From Calothrix sp. PCC 7103 (GTDB lineage Bacteria > Cyanobacteriota > Cyanobacteriia > Cyanobacteriales > Nostocaceae), in contig NZ_KB217478.1 of assembly GCF_000331305.1 (NCBI RefSeq), positions 1,905,679-1,969,678 of the forward strand: a DNA stretch of 64,000 nucleotides, read 5' to 3'. Within the stretch, counting starts at the first letter, position 1; each line of letters starts with the position of its first letter. The position numbers and the translations under genes were made by a program. The notes beneath the pieces were generated by a model that ran no database searches, was not told the origin of the DNA, and worked only from the letters and a program-made list of their open reading frames with translations. Below, in pieces: positions 56,378-64,000 of the stretch.

Positions 56378-56731
56378 TTAACTAAAGGTAGAACCATTCC
56401 AGCCCCACATATAGCCCTTTGCATCAGCAAATTCTATATATATCCGGTTTTTCGGCACACCTAAAGCTTGGTTAATTTCTTGACAAAAATCTTGACTCAT
56501 TGCCTGTGTTTGCTCAGACTTCATGGCACCCACACTCTTAACCTCTATATAACAAGCAGGCTCAGTATTTCCCGCAAACGTCATCGGTACATCAGGCTCA
56601 AAAGCAGTCATTACATAAGACTCAGGTTTCCCCGTATGCTTCGCCAACTTTGCCGAAAGACCTTTGAGCATTGTCTCAACGTTAGATTTTTCAGGCGCCG
56701 GAATATTTGATTGAATTTTGATTAGAGGCAT
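56378..56731 (-). CDS. Phenylpyruvate tautomerase / MIF-family protein
   Basis: 117 residues, the standard size. The N-terminal proline after Met (MPLIKIQSN) is the catalytic base of the tautomerase superfamily. KPESYVMTAFEPDVPMTFAG, PACYIEVKSVG and the C-terminal IYIEFADAKGYMWGWNGSTF are MIF-like. It tautomerises phenylpyruvate or related keto-enol substrates in vitro; the cell role in cyanobacteria is unclear. It follows cobM by 36 bp on the same strand. Confidence 0.92.
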   Translation of the reverse strand: MPLIKIQSNIPAPEKSNVETMLKGLSAKLAKHTGKPESYVMTAFEPDVPMTFAGNTEPACYIEVKSVGAMKSEQTQAMSQDFCQEINQALGVPKNRIYIEFADAKGYMWGWNGSTFS

Positions 56732-56766
56732 AATTGATTTTATTTAGGATGGTATATGAATAGATT

Positions 56767-57567
56767 TTATGTGCGAAACAAGCGATTATATTCAGGATGG
56801 TAAAGACGAGAACGCCCATTAACCGAACCAAGCGCAGCACTAACAATATATAAAGTTGTGCGAATTAAATTCTCCTCGCGCGTACAACTAGCCATCTGCT
56901 CCAAAGGAACAACCCTTATTTTCTCATCATCCCATCCCAACCGATAGCAAATACCCACAGGCGTATCAGCAGGATAATATTTAAGCAACTTAACCTGAGC
57001 ATCATCAACATGACGCGCACTCAAATATAAACACAAAGAAGCTTGATGCGCTGCCAACGAACCCAACTCTTCAGACGATGGTACCTCTGTACGCCCACTA
57101 ACGCGCGTCAAAATAATAGTCTGAACCAAACCAGGTACCGTTAACTCAGCTTTCAACTTTGCCGCAGCAGCTTGAAAAGCACTAATACCCGGTACAATTT
57201 CAAAATTAATATGAGCTTTAGCCAAAAGCTGCATTTGTTCATGAATAGCACTATACAAACTAGGGTCTCCAGAGTGTGCGCGTACTACTAACTTTTGTGA
57301 ATTTACCCTATCAACCATCACTTCGATAATCTCTTCCAAACTTTGACGCGCGGTAGGAATAATTTCAGCATCCTCTCGACAAAATTGCAGGATAGGAAGT
57401 GGAACTAAAGAGTCTGCAAATAAAACAACATCAGCATGTTCTAAGATATTTTTAGCTCTAATCGTTAACAGTTCAGGGTCTCCTGGTCCGGCACCAATAA
57501 TATATACAGTATTTTTTTGGTATTTATTATTATTTTTGTTACATACATTTAACGTAGATTCGCGCAT
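56767..57567 (-). CDS. cobM: Precorrin-4 C11-methyltransferase CobM
   Basis: 266 residues of the tetrapyrrole methylase family. VYIIGAGPGDPELLTIRAKNIL is the hallmark N-terminal loop, with VLFADSLVP, VRAHSGDPSLYSAIHEQM and the C-terminal PVGICYRLGWDDEK. The aligned substrate-binding features fit CobM/CbiF in cobalamin synthesis. The first about 15 residues (MRESTLNVCNKNNNK) are extra, and translation may begin later. Other cobalamin genes are not in the window, and no cobalamin riboswitch was recognised upstream. Confidence 0.92.
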   Translation of the reverse strand: MRESTLNVCNKNNNKYQKNTVYIIGAGPGDPELLTIRAKNILEHADVVLFADSLVPLPILQFCREDAEIIPTARQSLEEIIEVMVDRVNSQKLVVRAHSGDPSLYSAIHEQMQLLAKAHINFEIVPGISAFQAAAAKLKAELTVPGLVQTIILTRVSGRTEVPSSEELGSLAAHQASLCLYLSARHVDDAQVKLLKYYPADTPVGICYRLGWDDEKIRVVPLEQMASCTREENLIRTTLYIVSAALGSVNGRSRLYHPEYNRLFRT

Positions 57568-57677
57568 AATTTGAAAAAAATAGAAGTTTTAGAAAAAAAA
57601 ATTGAGAAATTCTCAGTACCTTTCCGGATGATGACCCTATATATAGTAGAAGTGATTGGTAGATGCACCCTGGTTAA

Positions 57678-57715
57678 GCCCTAGAGAAAACAACTCTGGG
57701 GCATTTTTTATTTTT
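57678..57715 (+). terminator. Rho-independent terminator on plus strand; possible small RNA 3' end
   Basis: The stem GCCCTAGAG (57678-57686) pairs with CTCTGGGGC (57694-57702) with one G-U, loop AAAACAA, followed by ATTTTTTATTTTT. Both neighbouring genes are on the minus strand, so this textbook terminator has no protein gene to end. A short RNA from about 57600 is possible. Confidence 0.6.
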
Positions 57716-57736
57716 AGGGCACTGCCCCAAGCGCTC

Positions 57737-58615
57737 TTACTCCCTGTTTTCTACCTCATCTACATTTGAGACAACATCGGGTAAAGAACGATTTTTAATA
57801 TAAAGCCACCATAATCCGGCTAACCCTATAGCAATTCCTATCAAGCTAATAACTTGCGCCATTCGTAATGGACCCAGCATTAAACTGTCAGTTCGCAGTC
57901 CTTCTATCCACAAGCGGCCTAAACTGTATGCTGGAAAGTAAGTTAGAAATAATGTACCAACTTTCAACCTTGGTTTACCCTGCAAACCTTTAAAGAATAA
58001 AGTTAGTAGTAAAGCGAATACCCCTAGGTTCCATAATGACTCATAAAGAAACGTAGGGTGAAAAAATTCAACATTAGTAAATCCTACGGGGCGCCTTTCG
58101 GGTGGAATATACAGTTTCCAAGGTAGATTAGTGGGACTACCAAAAGCTTCAGAGTTAAAGAAATTTCCCCAACGTCCTATTGCCTGTCCCAAAATAAGAG
58201 ATGGCGCCACCAAATCAGCCATTTGCCAGAACGAGACTTGTTTAAGCTTACAGAAAATAAGTGCAGCAACCGTTCCACCTAAAATTGCTCCGTGAATTGC
58301 AATACCACCTTGCCATATAGCAAAAATACGCTCAGGATGTTTAGCATATTCTGGCCACTCGAATATCACATAATATAAACGCGCGGCTGGAATGGCGCCA
58401 ATTACTAGCCAAATTGATAAATCACTGATTAAGTCGGGGTTTACCTTGCGACGCTTCGCTAAATATTGCGATAGCGTAACACCAATAAGCACCGCAGAAG
58501 CAATTAGCAAACCATACCAACGAATCGTAATTGGTCCAATTTGAAATAAAACCGGGCCTGGGGAAGTGAATTGAAACGCCAAAGGGGCAATGGAAAAATC
58601 TAATATCATAATCAA
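57737..58615 (-). CDS. lgt: Prolipoprotein diacylglyceryl transferase Lgt
   Basis: 292 residues, polytopic membrane protein. Signature parts are the [15 protein letters not shown] start, [15 protein letters not shown], and the Lgt motif [13 protein letters not shown] with the essential Arg. [23 protein letters not shown] closes the family pattern. It transfers diacylglycerol from phosphatidylglycerol to the lipobox cysteine of prelipoproteins in the plasma membrane. Stand-alone gene. High certainty. Confidence 0.96.
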   Translation of the reverse strand: MIMILDFSIAPLAFQFTSPGPVLFQIGPITIRWYGLLIASAVLIGVTLSQYLAKRRKVNPDLISDLSIWLVIGAIPAARLYYVIFEWPEYAKHPERIFAIWQGGIAIHGAILGGTVAALIFCKLKQVSFWQMADLVAPSLILGQAIGRWGNFFNSEAFGSPTNLPWKLYIPPERRPVGFTNVEFFHPTFLYESLWNLGVFALLLTLFFKGLQGKPRLKVGTLFLTYFPAYSLGRLWIEGLRTDSLMLGPLRMAQVISLIGIAIGLAGLWWLYIKNRSLPDVVSNVDEVENRE

Positions 58616-58736
58616 TAGTTAGGAGTAGGGGCGGGTTCACGAAATTTTTATTATTAACCAGGATATATGTAAACCCACCCGTACAAGAGTTAAAAGTCGT
58701 AGAGACGCAATTAATTTGGGTCTGTACAGGTTAGAT

Positions 58737-58820
58737 TGTAGTTCGTCGGGTGTAAGCGTAAACGTAAACGCAGTTTTCCCGTAGGGTAGTTTTCCCGAAG
58801 GGTAGTGAAGCGCAACCCAA
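58737..58820. repeat. GTTGGGTT-type repeat with nested TTTTCCCG insert
   Basis: GTTCGTCGGGTGTAAGCG ... AGTGAAGCGCAACCCAACAA is the host palindrome family. Inside are TAAACGTAAACGCAGTTTTC and CCGTAGGGTAGTTTTCCCG then AAGGGTAG units, the same as the insert in the 47457 array and, in reverse, at 22930-22985. Confidence 0.75.
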
Positions 58821-58880
58821 CAACATATACATTAGTTTAAGTATAATTAATCATTGTCAAGTTACAAAATATATTAAACT

Positions 58881-59588
58881 ATGTTGATACGTAATTTAAT
58901 AGAATCGCGCTATGCCCAGCAAAGTAAGTTCTTTGAACAGTCCGAAGGCTTTCAACACTTAGTATCAGGTGTAGCAGATATTAAATTTTATGATGAATTT
59001 ATCGCCAACCTTTGTAAAACCCACCTTAAGAGTCCTCAAATACTAGCATTTCTTTACGCAGCGGCGCCTCCGACTGTTGCAAATACCATTCAGCATAATA
59101 TGCTAGAAGAACTGGGACTTGACGCTGAAGGAATTTGCCATCCTGATTTATTGCGAAAGTTAGCGAGTGCAGTAGGACTAGATAATGCCAAGCAAGTACA
59201 AATAGAAGCTTCATCACAAGCAGAATTACATCGAATGTGTTCCGAGCCAATGCTGTATGGGACACTAAAAGAACTGGCACTATCAGTATTGTTAGAAGTA
59301 ACTTGTTTTGAATGGATGCTGTCACGTCTTTCGGGAAAAATGGGAATAGCTCTGCAACAATACCGAAAACTTGATAAAGAAAGCTTAGAATGGTTTTTTC
59401 ATCATTCGGAAGTTGATATACGTCATGCTGAAGAAGGTTTAGATTCCGTCATTAATTACGTTGAGTATTATGGTTTTGAAATTGATGACTTAGAAACTAT
59501 CTTAGATATAACGTTTCGTGAAAATATATTTATCAAGCGATACTTTGGAGAAATTGCACTAGCAAAAGAAACGGAGATGTTAACATGA
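58881..59588 (+). CDS. Haem-oxygenase-fold diiron protein (iron-containing redox enzyme/TenA-like)
   Basis: 235 residues, all-helical. Candidate metal ligands follow the pattern of haem-oxygenase-like diiron proteins: Glu76/77 in HNMLEELG, Glu139 or 144 in LLEVTCFEWM, and His175, Asp179 and His182 in FHHSEVDIRHAEEG. Relatives include CADD, UndA and BesC, which use iron and oxygen to cleave or desaturate small substrates, and the iron-free TenA. The stop overlaps the start of the next gene (ATGA), so the two are translationally coupled. The reaction is not known; context suggests a small-molecule pathway with the adjacent epimerase and GH3 enzyme. Confidence 0.8.
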   Translation: MLIRNLIESRYAQQSKFFEQSEGFQHLVSGVADIKFYDEFIANLCKTHLKSPQILAFLYAAAPPTVANTIQHNMLEELGLDAEGICHPDLLRKLASAVGLDNAKQVQIEASSQAELHRMCSEPMLYGTLKELALSVLLEVTCFEWMLSRLSGKMGIALQQYRKLDKESLEWFFHHSEVDIRHAEEGLDSVINYVEYYGFEIDDLETILDITFRENIFIKRYFGEIALAKETEMLT

Positions 59589-60730
59589 AAATTATCGAAG
59601 CAACTATGACTCCGCTCAAAATCCCTTTTACAGAATCTTTCTCTCATAGCACTAAATCTAGGACTTATTCAGATTCCATCGTTGTGAAATTAAAAGCGGC
59701 AGATGGTACAATTGGTTATGGTGAAGCTGTAGCGCGTCCCTATGTTACAGGAGAAACTGTAGAATCTTGTTTACAGTTTATGGCTTCGACAATTTGGGAA
59801 CATATCAAACACATTGATTATCCAGAGCCAGAACCAGATATATTTTGGTTATATAAAATCAGCGACACAATTCCCACGGCAAAAAGTCAAGGTGTTATTG
59901 CATTTAATGCTGCTAAAGCTGGTTTTGAATTGGCTTTAGTCGATTGTTTGCTAAAAAGTCAAAACCTATCACTATCTACCATTTTACCACCCAAACGTAA
60001 TACTGTTATTTATAGCGGCGCCATCACATCAAGTTCAATAGAAAAAGCCGTTAAAAATGCCAAATCCTTTAAACTATTTGGTTTAAAACATATCAAAGTC
60101 AAAATAACTGGAGAAGAGGACTTTTCGCGTCTCCATGCAATTCGTCAAGCAGTCGGACAAGAAACTTCATTACGAATCGATGGTAATGGTATATATGATT
60201 TTGAGGCTGCTGTTAGAGTATGTCAGGAATTAGCCCAGTTAAATATTGATTCTGCCGAACAGTTAATCGAGCGTAGTACACCACAAACTTGGGCAAGATT
60301 GAGAAAAATGGCGCCTATCCCCCAAATGGTAGACGAATCATTAGTAACAATTGAAGATGCTGAAGCTTTAATTGCAGCAAATGCCTGTGACTTTTTTAAC
60401 TTAAGAATTTCTAAATGTGGTGGTATTGCCCAAACAATACGAATTGCACAACTAGCCCAAACCGCAGGAATAAAAATCCAACTCGGATGTCAAGTAGGAG
60501 AAACTGCTATACTTTCAGCAGCAGGTAGGCATTTAGCTGCATGGCTAGACGATGTAACTTTCGTTGAGGGTTCTTACAGTGACTTATTACTCAGCGAAGA
60601 TATTAGTAGTGAAAGTATTCGTTTTGGTAATGGTGGTAAAGGTGGGTTATTGCGTAAACCTGGACTAGGAATTGAAGTTAAAGATGAAATACTAGAAAAG
60701 TATACCTGGCAACGGATACAACGGATGTAA
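59585..60730 (+). CDS. Enolase-superfamily protein (muconate lactonizing/dipeptide epimerase-like)
   Basis: 381 residues. The N-terminal capping domain is followed by the TIM barrel with Lys171-x-Lys173 (HIKVKIT), metal ligands Asp199 (RIDGNG), probably Glu226 or near it (SAEQLIE) and Asp250 (QMVDES), and Lys277 (LRISKCGGI). This is the pattern of the MLE/dipeptide epimerase/OSBS subgroup, in which two lysines act as bases. It may epimerise or cycloisomerise an amino-acid-like acid. It overlaps the diiron gene by 4 bp. Its C-terminus WQRIQRM and stop lie inside a CAACGGAT repeat. Confidence 0.87.
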   Translation: MKIIEATMTPLKIPFTESFSHSTKSRTYSDSIVVKLKAADGTIGYGEAVARPYVTGETVESCLQFMASTIWEHIKHIDYPEPEPDIFWLYKISDTIPTAKSQGVIAFNAAKAGFELALVDCLLKSQNLSLSTILPPKRNTVIYSGAITSSSIEKAVKNAKSFKLFGLKHIKVKITGEEDFSRLHAIRQAVGQETSLRIDGNGIYDFEAAVRVCQELAQLNIDSAEQLIERSTPQTWARLRKMAPIPQMVDESLVTIEDAEALIAANACDFFNLRISKCGGIAQTIRIAQLAQTAGIKIQLGCQVGETAILSAAGRHLAAWLDDVTFVEGSYSDLLLSEDISSESIRFGNGGKGGLLRKPGLGIEVKDEILEKYTWQRIQRM

Positions 60731-60834
60731 CGGATGAGTTATTGGTGACAAACCAACTACAAGCAAACTACAATTTAAGCTACAAACAAAAATAAGCCAG
60801 ATAAAATAAACTATCCGTTACATTCGCTCATCCA
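60716..60834. repeat. CAACGGAT inverted repeat between the epimerase-like and GH3 genes
   Basis: The left arm GGCAACGGATACAACGGATG then TAACGGATGAG (60708-60738) overlaps the stop codon. The right arm TATCCGTTACATTCGCTCAT then CC (60812-60833) ends right before the ATG at 60835 and could mask its ribosome-binding site in a hairpin. Confidence 0.75.
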
Positions 60835-62418
60835 ATGATACTAAGCACATTTGTTCGCTTTTTTGGCAGGCGCCTTGCGAAACAGCTTGATGTCGCAGCA
60901 TTGAATCCAGAAGCAGCACAATTATCACTTCTTCATTCAATTTTGGCGCCGAATGCTGACACTGCTTTTGGTAGAGAACATAATTTCTCCTATATAAAAA
61001 CTGCTCGTGATTACTATAAATGCGTTCCAATTAGAGATTATGAAGGATTTCGTCCCTATGTTGACCGTATTATTGCAGGGGAAGCGGGTATACTGACAAA
61101 TGAATTATGTACAATGTTGACCTTAACGAGTGGTACAACTGGTAAACCCAAGTACATACCCGTTACAGAAACATCTGAAAGACTGGGTTCTGGGTTGATG
61201 AAACAATGGCTTTACAGAAGTTTGTTAAACCATCCTCAGTTTCTGTCACGTGCAATAGTAGGGGTAGTAAGTCCAGCAGTTGAAGGATATACAGATTTAG
61301 GAATGAGCTATGGTAGTATTTCTGGGAGAATTTATCAGCGAATTCCTTATATTATCAAACGTTCTTATGCTGTACCTTATGAAATATTTGAACTAAAAGA
61401 CTATGACAAAAGATATTTTGCCATTGCGTGTTTTGCTTTTATGCGCCAAATTTCATATATTTCCACACCCAACCCAAGTACATTACTACGTTTAGCAGAA
61501 GTCGCAAATACTTATAAAGAAGATATTATTCGCGCTATTCATGACGGTACTTTCGGTACTAAATCTACCAAACCTCAACCCAAAAGGGCGAAAGAACTAG
61601 AAAAAATAGTCGATAGAACAAATGCTTTACTACCTAAAGATTGCTGGCGCCATCTCCAATTAATTGGTTGCTGGACTGGGGGTACTGTTGGTATTCAAGC
61701 ACAAAAGCTAGAAAATTATTATGGCGCCGTTCCGATTCGTGACATTGGGTATTTAGCAAGTGAAGCTCGCATCACACTACCTTATCAAGATAATACACCT
61801 AGCGGAATATTAGCGCTAAATACCAACTATTATGAATTTATTCCAGAAGAGGAATTAGACTCAGACAATCCAACTATATTATTAACTCATGAATTAGAAT
61901 TAGGCAAATGCTACAGTATTTTATTAACTACAACTGCTGGACTTTACCGCTATCAAATTCATGACATTATAGAAGTTACAGGGTTTTATCACAAGGCGCC
62001 ATTACTAGCATTTATTCGTAAAAGTCAGGATATGACTAATATCACAGGCGAAAAAATGCACGTCAATCATATCTTGATGGCAATGGAAACAATAAGACAG
62101 AAATATAATTTACCAATAGTAACATATAGATTTACACCTGATATTCCAAATCAGCGTTACAATATTAATTTAGAATTAACACAAGCCATACAAGAAAATC
62201 TCTTACAGCAAATAATTACAGCAATAGACTTGCAACTGTGTAATGTCAACTGCGAATACGAACAAAAGCGACAATCAAAACGATTACATTTGCCTTGTCT
62301 ATATATAATGCCTCCCGGTTGGTCAGAAGCAGAAACAAGAAAAGAAATAGCAAATTCTAAACGAAACGTCCAATATAAATGGAAAATACTTTGCCCTGAA
62401 AATAATAAAAATCTATGA
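60835..62418 (+). CDS. GH3-family acyl-adenylate-forming enzyme
   Basis: 527 residues. The nucleotide motif is LTLTSGTTGKPKYIPVTE (about 100-117). REHNFSYIKTARDYYKCVPIRDYEGFRPYV is the GH3 N-terminal block. The C-terminal part has LLTTTAGLYRYQIHDIIEVTGF and FIRKSQDMTNITGEKMH. GH3 enzymes adenylate a carboxylic acid and join it to an amino acid. Bacterial members are often part of natural-product gene sets. It is preceded by about 104 bp holding a repeat hairpin and overlaps the next gene by 4 bp. Substrates are unknown. Confidence 0.88.
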   Translation: MILSTFVRFFGRRLAKQLDVAALNPEAAQLSLLHSILAPNADTAFGREHNFSYIKTARDYYKCVPIRDYEGFRPYVDRIIAGEAGILTNELCTMLTLTSGTTGKPKYIPVTETSERLGSGLMKQWLYRSLLNHPQFLSRAIVGVVSPAVEGYTDLGMSYGSISGRIYQRIPYIIKRSYAVPYEIFELKDYDKRYFAIACFAFMRQISYISTPNPSTLLRLAEVANTYKEDIIRAIHDGTFGTKSTKPQPKRAKELEKIVDRTNALLPKDCWRHLQLIGCWTGGTVGIQAQKLENYYGAVPIRDIGYLASEARITLPYQDNTPSGILALNTNYYEFIPEEELDSDNPTILLTHELELGKCYSILLTTTAGLYRYQIHDIIEVTGFYHKAPLLAFIRKSQDMTNITGEKMHVNHILMAMETIRQKYNLPIVTYRFTPDIPNQRYNINLELTQAIQENLLQQIITAIDLQLCNVNCEYEQKRQSKRLHLPCLYIMPPGWSEAETRKEIANSKRNVQYKWKILCPENNKNL

Positions 62419-62861
62419 AAAATTACCCTTTTACCTTATGGCTTCTTAGCTTCTTATTTTTCCTTCGAGTCCTTGGCCAAATTTTAGTAGCATATTTCAA
62501 CGTTTCATTTCTACCAGCAATGCCTCATTGGTACTCAGGATTGCTACCCTATCCAATTCTACTACCAACACAGATATTAATTATAATATTACAAATAAAA
62601 ATCAATATAGATATCTCTAGAAATAAAGGCTTTTTTATCAAACCAAGACGTAAATTCGGCAAAATACTGCAATGGTTCAGCTACCCTTATGCTGGTATTA
62701 TGGCTATACGATATGTAATAACTATGTACTTATATCCAGAACGTCGTTGGTTTGGAGAAGGAACTATTCCGATTATTTTTCATTTTGTGCTAGCTGGATA
62801 TTTATTTACTTGGGGTAAATTTTATGAGAGTATCTCAAATTGTCATGAGTCACCGGAGTGA
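62415..62861 (+). CDS. Small polytopic membrane protein, unknown
   Basis: 148 residues with about four hydrophobic segments (about 5-28, 45-65, 90-110 and 122-140), no recognised family. It starts at an ATGA overlap with the GH3 gene, so it belongs to the same cassette. The last seven residues (NCHESPE) and the stop are encoded by the left end of the mini-element at 62841, so the original C-terminus has been altered. It could be a transporter-like partner or a membrane-bound enzyme; no function is claimed. Confidence 0.7.
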   Translation: MKNYPFTLWLLSFLFFLRVLGQILVAYFNVSFLPAMPHWYSGLLPYPILLPTQILIIILQIKINIDISRNKGFFIKPRRKFGKILQWFSYPYAGIMAIRYVITMYLYPERRWFGEGTIPIIFHFVLAGYLFTWGKFYESISNCHESPE

Positions 62862-62939
62862 AGCATCTCGTAAATATTAAAAGCTTAAAGATTTTAGCCT
62901 TCGGCAAATGCTCCGCATTACGCTGCGCTCAAAATGACA
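62841..62939. repeat. Miniature inverted-repeat element (TGTCATGAGTCA type)
   Basis: 99 bp. Starts TGTCATGAGTCACCGGAGTG then AAGCATCTCG and ends CGCTGCGCTCAAAATGACA. Inverted ends match the family at 16207 and 22855, and it overlaps the 3' end of the membrane protein gene. Confidence 0.8.
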
Positions 62940-62971
62940 ATTTATAATGAAAGTTTATATTTATATCAGAA

Positions 62972-64000
62972 ATGGCAAGAAAAAGAATAAAAAAAATACT
63001 TATAGTGACTTTCGCTTTGCTCGCATTGCTGACTACAGTTATCATCGCAGCATTTCCAATACTGGCGCCATTTTTCTTAGCTTCACAATTAGGATTTCGT
63101 TCTGCTCAATATGGAGTTTGGGTAGAGTATAGTGTTCCTCTTACTGCTTCTGATGGTATGAAGCTAGTAGCAAATATTTACCATCCGCAACAACTTGAAA
63201 AAACTCCCACTATTTTAGTACGAATACCTTATTCTAAAAATTTTACAAATACTACGTTTGCAAATGTAGTTGGACACATGTGGGCAGCGCGCGGTTATAC
63301 TGCTGTAATTCAAGGTACAAGAGGACGTTATGAATCTGAGGGAGAATATTTTCCGTTCAAAACTGAGAGGGCAGATGGAATAGAAACTTTAGCCTGGTTA
63401 GAAAAACAGCCTTGGTATAATGGCAAAATTGGCATGTGGGGTGGTTCATATTTTGGATATACACAATGGGTTTTAGCGGATAAAGTAAATCCTGGTTTAT
63501 CAGCGTTAATTTTGCAAATTTGTAGCACAGATTTTCATCGCATGTTTTATCCTGGAGGCGCCTTTTCTCTAGAAAGCGCTTTATATTGGGCAGTTACCAG
63601 CTATGGTAAACAAGATAATCCTGCATCTGAGAAAGTGCTACAACCAGGATATAAAGGTTTTCCCCTAATTAAAGCAGATGACCGAGCAGTCCAAGATATT
63701 CCATTTTTCAACGACTGGGCAAGTCATCCAGAAAAAGATGACTACTGGAAAACGATAGATGGTGAAAATAGAACCAAGACTTTACAGGCGCCAGCGTTAT
63801 TAATGGCAGGATGGTACGACCCATTCTTACCCACCCAAATTGCGGACTTTCTCAAAATTAAAAGCGAAGCTAAACCTCTTGTTGCTAAAAACACTCGTTT
63901 AATTATTGGTCCTTGGGCACACGCGCGTACCGTTACTTTCCCCAATGGTTACACACCTCGCAACTACCGTCTCGAAAGTTTGGCGCCAACTATTCCTTGG
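62972..64000 (+). CDS. CocE/NonD-type alpha/beta hydrolase (S15-like), 3' end outside window
   Basis: 343 codons from the ATG at 62972, open to the window edge. An N-terminal membrane or signal segment (about 8-38) reads ILIVTFALLALLTTVIIAAFPILAPFF. The hydrolase core shows VPLTASDGMKLVANIYHP, VIQGTRGRYESEGEYFPF (the CocE oxyanion block), Ser159 in GMWGGSYFG, Asp283 in GWYDPF and His317 in GPWAHAR. These enzymes cleave esters or X-Pro-type amides. It lies 110 bp past the membrane protein of the cassette, beyond a mini-element, on the same strand. The C-terminal jelly-roll domain would follow outside. Confidence 0.85.
   Translation, partial: MARKRIKKILIVTFALLALLTTVIIAAFPILAPFFLASQLGFRSAQYGVWVEYSVPLTASDGMKLVANIYHPQQLEKTPTILVRIPYSKNFTNTTFANVVGHMWAARGYTAVIQGTRGRYESEGEYFPFKTERADGIETLAWLEKQPWYNGKIGMWGGSYFGYTQWVLADKVNPGLSALILQICSTDFHRMFYPGGAFSLESALYWAVTSYGKQDNPASEKVLQPGYKGFPLIKADDRAVQDIPFFNDWASHPEKDDYWKTIDGENRTKTLQAPALLMAGWYDPFLPTQIADFLKIKSEAKPLVAKNTRLIIGPWAHARTVTFPNGYTPRNYRLESLAPTIPW

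Noticed and set aside
62947-63132. Short frame starting at 62947 (MKVYIYIRNGKKKN)
   Set aside because: It overlaps, out of frame, the start of the CocE-type gene at 62972, which has good family motifs.

Overview
The window comes from a filamentous, heterocyst-type cyanobacterium (Nostocales-like). Evidence for this is a complete heterocyst-glycolipid (hgl/hgd) locus, a phycobilin lyase of the CpcT type, NDH-1 subunit NdhH, a manganese catalase, and AT-rich intergenic DNA packed with short palindromic repeat families. The six-base palindrome GGCGCC is scattered through almost every gene, while the usual cyanobacterial HIP1 octamer (GCGATCGC) was not seen.

Layout. 1-2.5 kb: ndhH (partial, minus strand) and rsmH. 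2.6-9.0 kb: a minus-strand signalling operon of two CheB-type methylesterases, a CheR-PAS methyltransferase and two paralogous PAS histidine kinases. 9.2-12.0 kb: an alpha/beta hydrolase and a double-domain peptide-type ABC ATPase. 12.2-14.7 kb: a small toxin-like cassette (repeat-Hint-GIY-YIG-like protein plus two unknown genes that could be immunity genes) flanked by related palindromic repeats. 15-18.3 kb: a glycoside-hydrolase-like protein, cpcT and a TPR protein.

18.3-48.7 kb is the heterocyst envelope glycolipid island. It holds a GT4 glycosyltransferase in the hglT position, an SDR and a GMC oxidoreductase, a DUF2141 protein, a second very long GT4, the hgdA-hgdC-hgdB export/assembly genes, a ParB-like protein with a degenerate methyltransferase tail, and then the PUFA-synthase-like polyketide genes. 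These are hglE (KS-AT-ACP-ACP and half of a KR), a KR-DH protein, a KS-CLF-AT protein, a PfaD-type enoyl reductase, hglB/hetM (ACP-thioester reductase) and the convergent PPTase hetI. Together they would build a long-chain polyhydroxy alcohol, release it reductively, glycosylate it and move it to the heterocyst envelope. hetN, which I recall lying between hetM and hetI in Anabaena PCC 7120, is missing there. A HetN-like SDR lies 27 kb away and carries RDSGH where HetN has RGSGR.

49.5-58.6 kb is housekeeping and accessory: an amino-acid-binding protein with a possible NtcA site, a WG-repeat protein, Mn catalase, an HD hydrolase, an epimerase, rlmN, a MIF-family tautomerase, cobM and lgt. 58.9-62.9 kb is a tight plus-strand cassette (haem-oxygenase-fold diiron protein, enolase-superfamily epimerase, GH3-type adenylating enzyme, small membrane protein) that looks like an uncharacterised small-molecule pathway. 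It is followed by a CocE/NonD-type hydrolase running off the end. No tRNA, rRNA, CRISPR array or intact insertion sequence was recognised.
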